A stretch of DNA of 64,000 nucleotides, from NCBI RefSeq assembly GCF_016862895.1, contig NZ_BONV01000026.1:1-64000 (forward strand), given 5' to 3'. Shown here one piece after another: positions 1 to 7,707 of this stretch. The notes beneath the pieces are model-generated. The model ran no database searches, was not told where the DNA came from, and saw only the letters and a list, made by a program, of their open reading frames with translations. The translations under genes were made by a program, and so were the position numbers. This DNA comes from Planotetraspora kaengkrachanensis. Lineage in GTDB: Bacteria; Actinomycetota; Actinomycetes; Streptosporangiales; Streptosporangiaceae. Every line of letters begins with the position of its first letter. Position 1 is the first letter of the stretch.

Positions 1-1
1 C

Positions 2-52
2 CCGGATGGGATCCAGGCCGGCGACCCGGAAACCACCATCCTCACGGGCTGA
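2..52 (+). CDS. C-terminal end of an unidentified gene (partial)
   Basis: An open frame enters from the left edge and stops at TGA 50-52, giving sixteen residues (PDGIQAGDPETTILTG). The length is too short to assign a family. It is called only because the frame is open to the edge and the next 440 bases look non-coding; it could be chance. Confidence 0.3.
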   Translation, partial: PDGIQAGDPETTILTG

Positions 53-494
53 GACCCGCGACGACATGAACGGCACAGCAGCGGCGGCTGCCCGCGATCC
101 GAACCCGCCCTGATCGCGGGTGACCACACCTGCCGCCGACCCGTGGGGCCGGACCCCGATGCCGTTGGGCTGTCCAGATGTCCATCGGTCCAGATGTCCG
201 CCAACCCGATGCCTGTTCCGGCGCGCAGACGTCTGCCCGCCCGACGTCTGCCAGCCTCGCGCTGCCCGCCACGAAGTCTGTCGGGCTCCGCCGCCGGGGG
301 CCGGCTCGTTCTCGGCCTGGGCTCATCGGCCGCCGGCCCACTGTTCATACGTCCCGGCCTGTTTCGTGGGTCGGCGTGATTTCGGATGCACGGAGCCTGA
401 GTCGACCACAAGTCGGGAACAAAGGTGACGAAAGGTATGAATAGGCTTATTTCGGGCGCGACCCCATTCCGCAGGGACGGATTCTGGAGGCCCC
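53..494. other. Non-coding stretch upstream of the glycosyltransferase
   Basis: No convincing gene is seen; the open frames here lack a ribosome site and resemble no family I know. The stretch contains short tandem words: TCCAGATGTCC at 173-183 and 189-199 (16-bp step) and GACGTCTGCC at 228-237 and 243-252 (15-bp step). A -10-like TAGGCT lies at 442-447, about 48 bases before the next start, and may be part of that gene's promoter. Confidence 0.5.
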
Positions 495-1808
495 ATGGAC
501 TCGATGAACCCGCTTGATCCGACAGATCCAACTGGCCCGACCGACCCGACCGACCCGACCGACCCGACAGATCCGGCTGACCCGACGGCCCCGACGGAAC
601 CGATCGACCTCCCGGATCTGACCGGACTGACGGACTCGATCGACCTGACGGATTCTGCCGATTTGATCCGACGGTCGGGCTTCAACCCGATCGACCCCGT
701 GGAGGACTCCCGAGGGGAAGGAAACGGCGAAGGGGGCAGAGACGGCGCGGAAGACGGGCTCCACATCGCGCTGGTGGCACCCCCTTGGTACGACATCCCG
801 CCGAAAGGTTACGGCGGCATCGAGTCGATGACGGCCGACCTGGCACGGGGCCTGATGCTGAGGGGCCATCGGGTGACGCTGATCGGCGCGGGCGGCGGCG
901 TCGACCTGCGCACCTATGAGAAACCGCCCTCGGAGCGCATCGGAGAGGCCGTCCCCGAGATGGTTCACGCGGCCCAGGCCGAGCGGTACCTCGACGAGAT
1001 CGAGGCCGACGTCATTCACGACCACTCGCTGGCCGGTCCCCTTGGAGCCCGCGGCAGAGGCGCGCCGACGATCGTCACCTGCCACGGGGAGGTCACCGGC
1101 GAGTTCGGGCGGTTCTACCGCTCGCTCGCGACGACGGTCTCGCTCGTGGCCATCTCCTGGGCGCAGCGGGCCCTCGCGTCCGACCTGAACTGGATCGGCA
1201 GGGTCCACAACGCTGTCGACGTGGGCACCTTCCCGTACCGGGACCGCAAGGACGACTGGGTTCTGTGGCTGGGGCGGTTCAGTCCCGACAAGGGGGCCCA
1301 CCTCGCGATCGAGGCGGCACGGGCGGCCGGCCGTCGCATCCTGCTGGCCGGCAAACGGACCGAGCGTGCGGAGCAGGCCTACTTCGACACCCATATCGCG
1401 CCTCTTCTCGGCCCCGGCGTCGAATATCTGGGCGAGGTCGGCGCCGAGTTCAAGCGTGAGCTGCTGTCCAAGGCCCACTGCCTGGTCTTCCCCCTCCAAT
1501 GGGAGGAGCCGTTCGGGATGATCATGATCGAGGCCATGGCCTGCGGCACGCCCGTGGTGGCGTTGCGGCGGGGGTCGGTGCCCGAGGTCGTGGTCGACGG
1601 CGTCACCGGATTCGTCCGCGACTCCGTGCAGGAGTTGCCCGCCGCGATCGAGGAGGCGGCCGGGCTGGACTTCGCCGCCGTCCGGGCCCACGCCGTGAGG
1701 CGTTTCGACGTCGCGATGATGGCGCGGGGATACGAACGCGTCTACCGCAGGGCCATCGCCCGTGCCCAGACGTGTGGGCGTCGGCACCTGCTCCCGCTGG
1801 CCCGCTGA
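495..1808 (+). CDS. GT4-family glycosyltransferase with Asp-Pro-Thr repeat N-terminus
   Basis: A 437-residue protein. Residues from about 92 onward form a GT-B glycosyltransferase of family 4: an N-terminal acceptor domain starting [20 protein letters not shown], then a C-terminal nucleotide-sugar domain with the [17 protein letters not shown] stretch (the E-x7-E motif). It probably transfers a sugar from a nucleotide donor in the cytoplasm; the acceptor is unknown. The first 70 or so residues are a low-complexity acidic run of DPT/DPA/APT triplets that is not part of the fold. The start at 495 is supported by GGAGG at 486-490, four bases upstream. A shorter protein starting inside the frame is possible but no better ribosome site is seen. 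Confidence 0.85.
   Translation: MDSMNPLDPTDPTGPTDPTDPTDPTDPADPTAPTEPIDLPDLTGLTDSIDLTDSADLIRRSGFNPIDPVEDSRGEGNGEGGRDGAEDGLHIALVAPPWYDIPPKGYGGIESMTADLARGLMLRGHRVTLIGAGGGVDLRTYEKPPSERIGEAVPEMVHAAQAERYLDEIEADVIHDHSLAGPLGARGRGAPTIVTCHGEVTGEFGRFYRSLATTVSLVAISWAQRALASDLNWIGRVHNAVDVGTFPYRDRKDDWVLWLGRFSPDKGAHLAIEAARAAGRRILLAGKRTERAEQAYFDTHIAPLLGPGVEYLGEVGAEFKRELLSKAHCLVFPLQWEEPFGMIMIEAMACGTPVVALRRGSVPEVVVDGVTGFVRDSVQELPAAIEEAAGLDFAAVRAHAVRRFDVAMMARGYERVYRRAIARAQTCGRRHLLPLAR
538..600 (+). repeat. 9-bp tandem repeat (GACCCGACC, encoding Asp-Pro-Thr)
   Basis: The 5' part of the glycosyltransferase gene is built from degenerate GACCCGACC units, most regular at about 538-570 and decaying towards 600 and beyond. 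Unit length is three codons, so gain or loss of copies would keep the reading frame. Confidence 0.7.
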
Positions 1809-1875
1809 TCTATGGTGTTACGGTCTCGGCCTGTCACGGGACCGGGCCGGCGCAGTAGGGCGCGGAAGGGCGAGG

Positions 1876-2655
1876 ATGGTCATGGGTGAGTTCGTCAGCG
1901 TGGAGATCGTGGATCGGATCGCGACCGTCCGGCTCGACCGGCCGAAGATGAACGCGCTGAACCGGCAGGTTCAGGAGGAGATCGCCGAGTCCGCCCGGCT
2001 CGTCGACGCCGACCCCGGCGTGCACGCCGTGATCCTCTACGGCGGCGAGCGGGTGTTCGCGGCGGGCGCGGACATCAAGGAGATGGCCGTCATGTCCTAT
2101 GCGGAGATGGCCGTCCACTCCGGGGTCCTGCAGGACTGCTTCACCGCGGTGGCCAGGATCGGCAAGCCGGTCATCGCCGCGATCACCGGGTACGCCCTGG
2201 GTGGCGGCTGCGAACTCGCCCTGTGCGCCGACTTCCGGGTGGCGGGGGAGAGCGCCAAGCTGGGCCAGCCGGAGATCACCTTGGGCATCATCCCGGGGGC
2301 TGGAGGCACCCAGCGGCTGCCGCGGCTGATCGGCCCCTCCCGGGCCAAGGACCTGATCTTCACCGGGCGGCACGTTGACGCGGCGGAAGCTCTGTCCATC
2401 GGCCTGGTGGACCGTGTGGTGCCGGACAGCGAGGTCTACACCGCGGCGCTGGAACTGGCCGCGACCTTCGCGGAGGGTCCTGTGGCGGCCGTGCGGGCGG
2501 CCAAGCTCGCGGTCGACCACGGACTCGAGACCGACCTGGACACCGGTCTGGAGATCGAGCGGCTTCAATTCTCCGGACTGTTCGCCACGGAGGATGCCAA
2601 GGAGGGGATGACGGCCTTCGCCGAGAAGCGCAGACCCACCTTCACCGGCCGGTGA
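1876..2655 (+). CDS. Enoyl-CoA hydratase/isomerase family protein
   Basis: A 259-residue crotonase-fold protein, the normal length for the family. It carries the oxyanion-hole region AGADIKEM, then GGGCELALCADFR and GQPEITLGIIPGAGGTQR, which hold the two glutamates used by true enoyl-CoA hydratases. The likely role is hydration of trans-2-enoyl-CoA in fatty-acid or amino-acid breakdown. ATG 1876 follows GGAAGGG (1864-1870); ATG 1882, six bases after GAGG, is an equal alternative. The frame can be opened back to 1762, but that would overlap the glycosyltransferase and lies outside the fold. The end of the gene is inside a perfect terminator palindrome. The gene stands alone between unrelated genes. 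Confidence 0.88.
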   Translation: MVMGEFVSVEIVDRIATVRLDRPKMNALNRQVQEEIAESARLVDADPGVHAVILYGGERVFAAGADIKEMAVMSYAEMAVHSGVLQDCFTAVARIGKPVIAAITGYALGGGCELALCADFRVAGESAKLGQPEITLGIIPGAGGTQRLPRLIGPSRAKDLIFTGRHVDAAEALSIGLVDRVVPDSEVYTAALELAATFAEGPVAAVRAAKLAVDHGLETDLDTGLEIERLQFSGLFATEDAKEGMTAFAEKRRPTFTGR

Positions 2656-2667
2656 AGGTGGGTCTGC
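2630..2667 (+). terminator. Perfect 19-bp palindrome spanning the stop codon
   Basis: The arm GCAGACCCACCTTCACCGG is followed directly by its exact reverse complement. The stop codon TGA (2653-2655) lies inside the right arm, so the last residues of the hydratase are encoded by the hairpin. A weak T-rich stretch (TTGTCTCTT) follows. Confidence 0.75.
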
Positions 2668-2721
2668 CGGATTGTCTCTTACGGGATAGCGCGTGATGAA
2701 TTGCGGCTATCGTTGCGATCC

Positions 2722-3252
2722 ATGATGCGGTTCGTGCGTGTGCTGGTTCCGGTCCCGGCTCGCCGGGCGGTGAGGTCTCGGCTGGACGCGAGATATGTCA
2801 CCAGGGCCGGCTTGCGGGAGAGCGTGGAGAAGTCCCGGGCGGATCTCCGTAAGACTCGAGAAGACCTCCGTAAGACCCGCGAAGATCTTCGCCAGACCCA
2901 GGAGGAACTCCGGGCGTCCGTGCAGGAGGGGAAGGGCGCATCCCAGGAGATCCGGAAGCTCGGACAGGAGTTCAAGGCAGAGCGCAAGAAGGACGCGGCT
3001 CACCTTCAGGACATGACGAATGGCCTGCGGCAGCTCGAGGCCCTCGTCCAGGAGGTCACGGCGTTGCGCGCCGAGGTCCGGCAGTTGCGGCAGCTCAAGA
3101 CGGCCGTCACCAAGGCCGGTGAGGCGGCCGCGACGGGGCACCAGTTGGCGCTGCAGACCGCGGAGGCGCTCGACCACGTGCTGCAGAACGAGGCCCGAGT
3201 GTGGCAGGCCGTGGACGGTCTGACCGAGCGGACCGCCGCCACAGATCAGTGA
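2722..3252 (+). CDS. Small coiled-coil protein of unknown function
   Basis: About 176 residues. After a basic N-terminus (MMRFVRVLVPVPARRAVRSR) the chain is a long charged heptad pattern, including three near-copies of LRKTREDLRQTQEEL at about residues 45-65, so it should form a long coiled coil. No catalytic motif is seen. A start at TTG 2701 is possible, but ATGATG at 2722 is preferred; no clear ribosome site precedes either. It ends 14 bases before the PP-loop gene, so the two are probably co-transcribed. The hydrophobic Val/Pro-rich N-terminus could be a membrane anchor, but it is short. I do not recognise the family. Confidence 0.6.
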   Translation: MMRFVRVLVPVPARRAVRSRLDARYVTRAGLRESVEKSRADLRKTREDLRKTREDLRQTQEELRASVQEGKGASQEIRKLGQEFKAERKKDAAHLQDMTNGLRQLEALVQEVTALRAEVRQLRQLKTAVTKAGEAAATGHQLALQTAEALDHVLQNEARVWQAVDGLTERTAATDQ

Positions 3253-3266
3253 GGTAGGTAGAAGGT

Positions 3267-4514
3267 ATGCGCGTTAAGTGGACCGTCGCCGACGACGTCT
3301 GGAACCTGACCTTCCTGCTCGACCCAGAAGACGAGATCACTGGGAACTGCAGCGACGGGGCGGCCCTGGAACTGCGCACGAACTCCTGCCAGATCCGGCT
3401 CCCGAAGGGGGCGACCAACGGGGCGAACGTCCATCCGGACCTCCTCGCGGTGGCCGCGTGGACCGTGGTCGCGCCGTGGACCAGGCAGAAGGTGACCTTC
3501 GACCGGCCGATCTCCCCCGCGCTCGCGGAGGTGTTCCGTACTCACTGGAACGTGGACGCCGGCCCGGTCGGCGGGGACCCCAGGTCGGGGACGAGGCTGG
3601 GCATCTCCTACAGCGGCGGCGCCGACTCGATGGCGGCCGCGGACATGTTCCCCGACGCGCCGTTCATCCATTTTCAGCGGATCAGTCATCCCCGGGTGCC
3701 GAACCGCTGGTCGTTCTACCGTTCCGACGTGCTGGCGGGCCTCGCCCAGGAGACCGCCCGGGAGACCGGACGCGAAGTCACGACGGTGCAGTCCGACCTC
3801 GAGTTTCTGCTCCGCCTGCCGCGGCCGGGGTATCCCGAGCACCACGCAGTGACGGTCGGAGCCCTCCTCCTCGCGGACGAGCTGGACCTGGGCGGCATCG
3901 CCCTGGGCTACGAACTCGGCTCGCGCTGGCTCGGCGGAGATCGCTACACCCATCGCTACAGCCCGGACAACCCCATGTGGTCGGCGGACGGGAAGTGGGG
4001 GCGGCTGATGTCCGCGGTCGGGCTGCCGATGGTCCTGCCGGTCGGAGGTCTCAGCGAGCCCGTCACGATGCGGATCGCGATGGAGTCCGACCTGGCCCCC
4101 TACGTCCGCTGGTGCCTGCGCGGCGACAGGTCCGGGCCGTGCCAGAAGTGTGCGAAGTGCCTGCGCAAGGAACTGATCCTCGCCGCGGTGGAGCGCCGTC
4201 CGCTGCGGACGGCGCTGTCGGCCGACAGCACGCCTGCCCGTAAGTGGCAGGAGCCCCCGCCCTACGGAGGCCAGGAGACGATCGAGTACGGCTGCGCGCA
4301 CGTGCCGGGCATCGAGCACACGCCGTTCGCCAAGGCCGCCGCGCACCTCCAGGCGACGGAGGAGTCGACGCGCTGGCTGGAGCACTGTTACGCACCGGCG
4401 ATCGCGGAGATCCCCGAACGGTGGCGTAAGCAGGTGGACGCGTACATCGCGGACAAGGTCGGCTTGATGACCGAGGACGAGGTGCGGCGGGTGGAGACCT
4501 GGGGGACGCGATGA
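3267..4514 (+). CDS. QueC-like PP-loop ATP-pyrophosphatase family protein
   Basis: A 415-residue protein. The ATP-binding PP-loop SGGADS is at residues 116-121. A four-cysteine cluster C-x8-C-x2-C-x2-C (residues 283, 292, 295, 298) follows, the spacing of the zinc site in QueC-type enzymes. Compared with QueC (about 230 residues) it has an extra 110 residues before the PP-loop and about 115 after the cysteines. PP-loop enzymes of this kind activate a carboxylate as an adenylate; QueC makes preQ0, and QueC-like paralogs occur in some anti-phage systems (QatC, Cap9). No other queuosine genes are nearby, so a role in preQ0 synthesis is unlikely. Its stop overlaps the next start (ATGA), implying coupled translation with the M55 peptidase. 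Substrate unknown. Confidence 0.75.
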   Translation: MRVKWTVADDVWNLTFLLDPEDEITGNCSDGAALELRTNSCQIRLPKGATNGANVHPDLLAVAAWTVVAPWTRQKVTFDRPISPALAEVFRTHWNVDAGPVGGDPRSGTRLGISYSGGADSMAAADMFPDAPFIHFQRISHPRVPNRWSFYRSDVLAGLAQETARETGREVTTVQSDLEFLLRLPRPGYPEHHAVTVGALLLADELDLGGIALGYELGSRWLGGDRYTHRYSPDNPMWSADGKWGRLMSAVGLPMVLPVGGLSEPVTMRIAMESDLAPYVRWCLRGDRSGPCQKCAKCLRKELILAAVERRPLRTALSADSTPARKWQEPPPYGGQETIEYGCAHVPGIEHTPFAKAAAHLQATEESTRWLEHCYAPAIAEIPERWRKQVDAYIADKVGLMTEDEVRRVETWGTR

Positions 4515-5353
4515 AGCTGTACGTGTCGGTGGACATGGAGGGTGTCACCGGCCTGACCGATCCCGAGGAGATGCACGCGGGCGGCCGCGGGTACGAGCGC
4601 GGCTGCGAGCTGATGACCGGCGACGCCAACGCCGTCGTCGAGGGGGCTTTCGACGCGGGCGCCGACACGGTGCTGGTCAACGACGCGCACGGATCGACCA
4701 AGAACCTGCGGATCGACCTGATCGACCCGCGTGCCTCACTGATCAGAGGGCCGGGCAAGCCGCACCGGATGGGCCAGGGCCTGTCGGGCGACTTCGACGC
4801 GGCCTGCTTCGCCGGGTATCACGCGCGTGCCGGTGTCCAGCACGGCGTGCTCAACCACACATGGATGGGCAAGGAGATCCACGACGTCTACCTGAACGGC
4901 GAGATCTGCGGCGAGACCAGGCTGGTCGCCGGCCTCGCCGGCTCGCTGGGCGTGCCCGTCGTCCTCGTCACCGGTGACGAGGCGGCGTGCGAGGAGGCCC
5001 GGGAGGTGCTCGGCGACGTCGAGACGGTCGCGGTGAAGAAGGGCATCGACAGGTTCTCCGCCGAACTGCTGCCGCCCAGCGTCGCCCAGGCCCGGATCCG
5101 TGAGGCCACGGCCAGGGCCCTCGGCCGGCTGTCCGACTTCCGGCCCTATCCGGTGAGCCCGCCGTACACGCTGGGCGTGGAGTGGAACTCGACCGCCATC
5201 GCGGCGGGCTGCGCGATCGTCCCCGGGACGAGGCTGGTCGGGCCGAGGCACACCGAGTTCACCACAGACGATTATTGGGACATCATGTCCCTCTTCGGTA
5301 TCTTCGCCACCATCGCTGGCCGGATCGCTTGCGGCAGCGGGGTGTACGGCTGA
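4511..5353 (+). CDS. M55-family D-aminopeptidase (DppA-like)
   Basis: A 280-residue protein of the DppA family, zinc enzymes that remove D-amino acids (typically D-Ala) from the N-terminus of short peptides. The zinc ligands are in the expected places: D8 and E10 in SVDMEG, H60 in NDAHGS, H104 in GYHARAG and E131 in NGEIC. HGVLNHTW around residue 116 holds the catalytic histidine region. No signal peptide is seen, so it should act in the cytoplasm. Its start overlaps the stop of the QueC-like gene (ATGA at 4511-4514). In Bacillus, DppA sits with a dipeptide transporter; here there is no transporter, and the partner is a PP-loop enzyme instead. Confidence 0.88.
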   Translation: MKLYVSVDMEGVTGLTDPEEMHAGGRGYERGCELMTGDANAVVEGAFDAGADTVLVNDAHGSTKNLRIDLIDPRASLIRGPGKPHRMGQGLSGDFDAACFAGYHARAGVQHGVLNHTWMGKEIHDVYLNGEICGETRLVAGLAGSLGVPVVLVTGDEAACEEAREVLGDVETVAVKKGIDRFSAELLPPSVAQARIREATARALGRLSDFRPYPVSPPYTLGVEWNSTAIAAGCAIVPGTRLVGPRHTEFTTDDYWDIMSLFGIFATIAGRIACGSGVYG

Positions 5354-5513
5354 TCGCTGCGCGGGTCGCGTAACGCGTTTGGGCCGGTCGAATGTGGAAG
5401 GCATAAATGATCACGCTTGCCGGTGTGACTGGTGGGGCTGGATGTGCGGGATTGGCATGCATGATCGCGTGCGATGAGGGGCCAGGCCGGCAAGGGCGTT
5501 CCGAGGCCCGCGC

Positions 5514-7070
5514 ATGAGCGAGGGGACGATCTCACGACGGGCCCTGCTGGTGGGGCTCGGCGTCGCAGGCGGAGCGGGAGCCATGTACGCGGCCATGGGC
5601 GCCCTCGGCCTGGCCCCCGATCGGCACACGGATGATTACGCGCCGCCCCAGCGCTCCGACTTCGCGCTGAAGGGCAGGGCCGCCGCCAAGGTCGTGATCC
5701 TTGGCGCAGGCGTCGCCGGCCTGGCGACGGCGTACGAACTGGGGAAGGCCGGCTACGACTGCACCGTGCTCGAGGCGCGGGACCGGGTCGGCGGGCGCAA
5801 CTTCACCATCCGGGGCGGCGACCGGGTACCGGAACTGGACGGCGAGACGCAGGAGGCCCGGTTCGGCGACGGCGTCTACTTCAACGCCGGCCCGGGGCGC
5901 ATCGCCCAGTGGATGGTCACCCTTGACTACTGCCGTGAACTGGGCATTCCCGTCGAGGTGTTCGTCAACGACAACCCCAACGCCTATCTCTTCAACCGCG
6001 GCATGACGACGCCCGTCCGCTTTCGTCAGGCACGCGCCGACACCTACGGCTATGTGAGCGAACTTCTGGCGAAGGCCACCAACGCGGGCGCGCTCGACAG
6101 GACTGTCACCCGATCCGACCGGGAGGTGCTGCTCGACTTCCTCTCCGCATTCGGGGCCCTCGGCGACGACGACGTCTACCGCGCCTCCGAGCGCCGGGGC
6201 TACCAGACGAATCCGGGAGTCGACGCCGGCACTCTCCTCGGCCCGGTGCCGTCCTTCTCCGAGACACTCCGCTACGGTCTCGGCCGCACGGTGGCCTTCC
6301 CCTTCGGCTACGAGCAGGCCATGCCGATGTTCCAGCCCGTCGGCGGGATGGACGCCATCGTGAACAAACTCGCCGACGCGGTCGGCAGCGACCGGATCCA
6401 GGTCTCGACGCGGGTAACGAAGATCACGAACCTGCCCGACGGCGTCGAGGTGGTGCACAGCGGCGGATCGATCAAGGCGGACTACTGCGTCGCGGCGCTG
6501 CCGCCGCACATCCTCGCCCGGATTCCCGGCAATCTCAGCCCGCAGGTGGTCGGCGCGTTGCAGTCCCCCAAGCCGCTGTCGGCGGGCAAGATCGGCCTCG
6601 AGTACCGCCGGAGATGGTGGGAGACGGACGACCGCATCTTCGGGGGCATCACCGAGACCAATCTCGATATCACGCACATCTGGTACCCGTCGTACGGGTT
6701 CAACGGCACCCGCGGACTGGTGGTCGGCTACTACAACCTCGCGGCGGCCGCCGACTCCTACGCGGCGATGAAGCACGTCGACCGGCGGAGCAGGGCCATC
6801 GAACAGGGCGTGCACATCCACGGCGACAAATACCGGACCGAACTGCTGAACAGCGTTTCCATCGCCTGGCGCAGGCAACCGCACATCGAGGGCGCGTGGG
6901 TGGAGTGGCCCTCGTACGGCGCCGCCTTCAAGCTGCTCCAGGAGCCCGCCGGCCGGGTCTATTTCGCGGGCGACTGGCTCACCCACCTCATCGCCTGGCA
7001 GGCCGGAGCCTTCGACTCCGCCCGTAAGGTGGTCACGCAACTGCACCAGCGTGTGTTGAAGGAGGGCTGA
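5514..7070 (+). CDS. FAD-dependent amine oxidase, probably Tat-exported
   Basis: A 518-residue flavin amine oxidase. The N-terminus SRRALLVGLGVAGGAGAMYA looks like a twin-arginine signal followed by a hydrophobic stretch, so export as a folded flavoprotein is likely. The dinucleotide-binding motif VILGAGVAGLATAYELGKAG is at about residue 60, followed by the ARDRVGGRN motif, and the C-terminal YFAGDWL motif also contacts FAD. The family oxidises L-amino acids or primary amines to imines with release of hydrogen peroxide; the substrate cannot be read from sequence. GAGG (5503-5506) lies seven bases before the ATG. The YbaK gene follows after one base and is probably in the same operon. Confidence 0.85.
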   Translation: MSEGTISRRALLVGLGVAGGAGAMYAAMGALGLAPDRHTDDYAPPQRSDFALKGRAAAKVVILGAGVAGLATAYELGKAGYDCTVLEARDRVGGRNFTIRGGDRVPELDGETQEARFGDGVYFNAGPGRIAQWMVTLDYCRELGIPVEVFVNDNPNAYLFNRGMTTPVRFRQARADTYGYVSELLAKATNAGALDRTVTRSDREVLLDFLSAFGALGDDDVYRASERRGYQTNPGVDAGTLLGPVPSFSETLRYGLGRTVAFPFGYEQAMPMFQPVGGMDAIVNKLADAVGSDRIQVSTRVTKITNLPDGVEVVHSGGSIKADYCVAALPPHILARIPGNLSPQVVGALQSPKPLSAGKIGLEYRRRWWETDDRIFGGITETNLDITHIWYPSYGFNGTRGLVVGYYNLAAAADSYAAMKHVDRRSRAIEQGVHIHGDKYRTELLNSVSIAWRRQPHIEGAWVEWPSYGAAFKLLQEPAGRVYFAGDWLTHLIAWQAGAFDSARKVVTQLHQRVLKEG

Positions 7071-7071
7071 G

Positions 7072-7602
7072 ATGCCGCTCGACTGGACTCCCGCCGTGGA
7101 CAGGCTCGACCTCGTCGCGGACCCCGTGGCCAAGGCGATCTCGCAACCCGGCTTCCCGTTGTCCGGCGAGGCTCTCCGGGTGGCGGAGATCGACCCGGAA
7201 CTGGCGGACACGGCAGCGTTCTGTGAGCGGTACGGCGTCGCCCTGGAGGACTCGGCCAACTGCGTGATCGTGGCGGCCAAGCGGGGCGGGGAGACCCGCT
7301 ACGCAGCCGTCATGGTCCTGGCGACCGATCGTGCCGACGTGAACGGGATCGTCCGCCGGCACCTGGACGCCAGGAAGGCGTCGTTCGCCCCGCAGGCGGA
7401 CGCCGTGGCGATCACCGGGATGGAGTACGGAGGCATCACCCCCGTGGGGCTTCCCGCCGACTGGCCCGTTCTCGTTGACGAAAATGTGACTCGCCGTTCA
7501 TCCGTGGTGATCGGGAGTGGCGTGCGCCGTTCCAAGCTGGGGCTTTCCGGTGCGGCCCTGGTCGAGGCGACCGGTGCGGAGGTCATCGCCCTCACTCTGT
7601 GA
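7072..7602 (+). CDS. YbaK/EbsC-family aminoacyl-tRNA deacylase
   Basis: A 176-residue protein of the YbaK/prolyl-tRNA-synthetase-associated domain family. These trans-editing factors hydrolyse mischarged tRNA such as Cys-tRNA(Pro) or Ala-tRNA(Pro). Family features include CVIVAAKRGGETRYAAVMV, with the conserved lysine, and the C-terminal GSGVRRSKLGLSG. GGAGGG (7061-7066) lies five bases before the ATG, overlapping the end of the amine-oxidase gene. Confidence 0.85.
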   Translation: MPLDWTPAVDRLDLVADPVAKAISQPGFPLSGEALRVAEIDPELADTAAFCERYGVALEDSANCVIVAAKRGGETRYAAVMVLATDRADVNGIVRRHLDARKASFAPQADAVAITGMEYGGITPVGLPADWPVLVDENVTRRSSVVIGSGVRRSKLGLSGAALVEATGAEVIALTL

Positions 7603-7707
7603 CCGTTCTTGGGAAACCACTTACCATTTTGTGGCGTTGTGCTTACTAGGAATGTGGCGCGATGGTTCACTCATGGACGGTGTTTTAGTCGGTATGGTGC
7701 TTAGGCC

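Noticed and set aside
53-494. Small genes in the left intergenic region (for example a frame at 120-428)
   Set aside because: No ribosome site, high Cys/Arg/Pro content and overlapping frames of equal quality indicate chance.
3267-4514. Calling the PP-loop protein QueC (preQ0 synthase)
   Set aside because: It is nearly twice the length of QueC with extra domains at both ends, and no queD, queE or queF genes are in the window.
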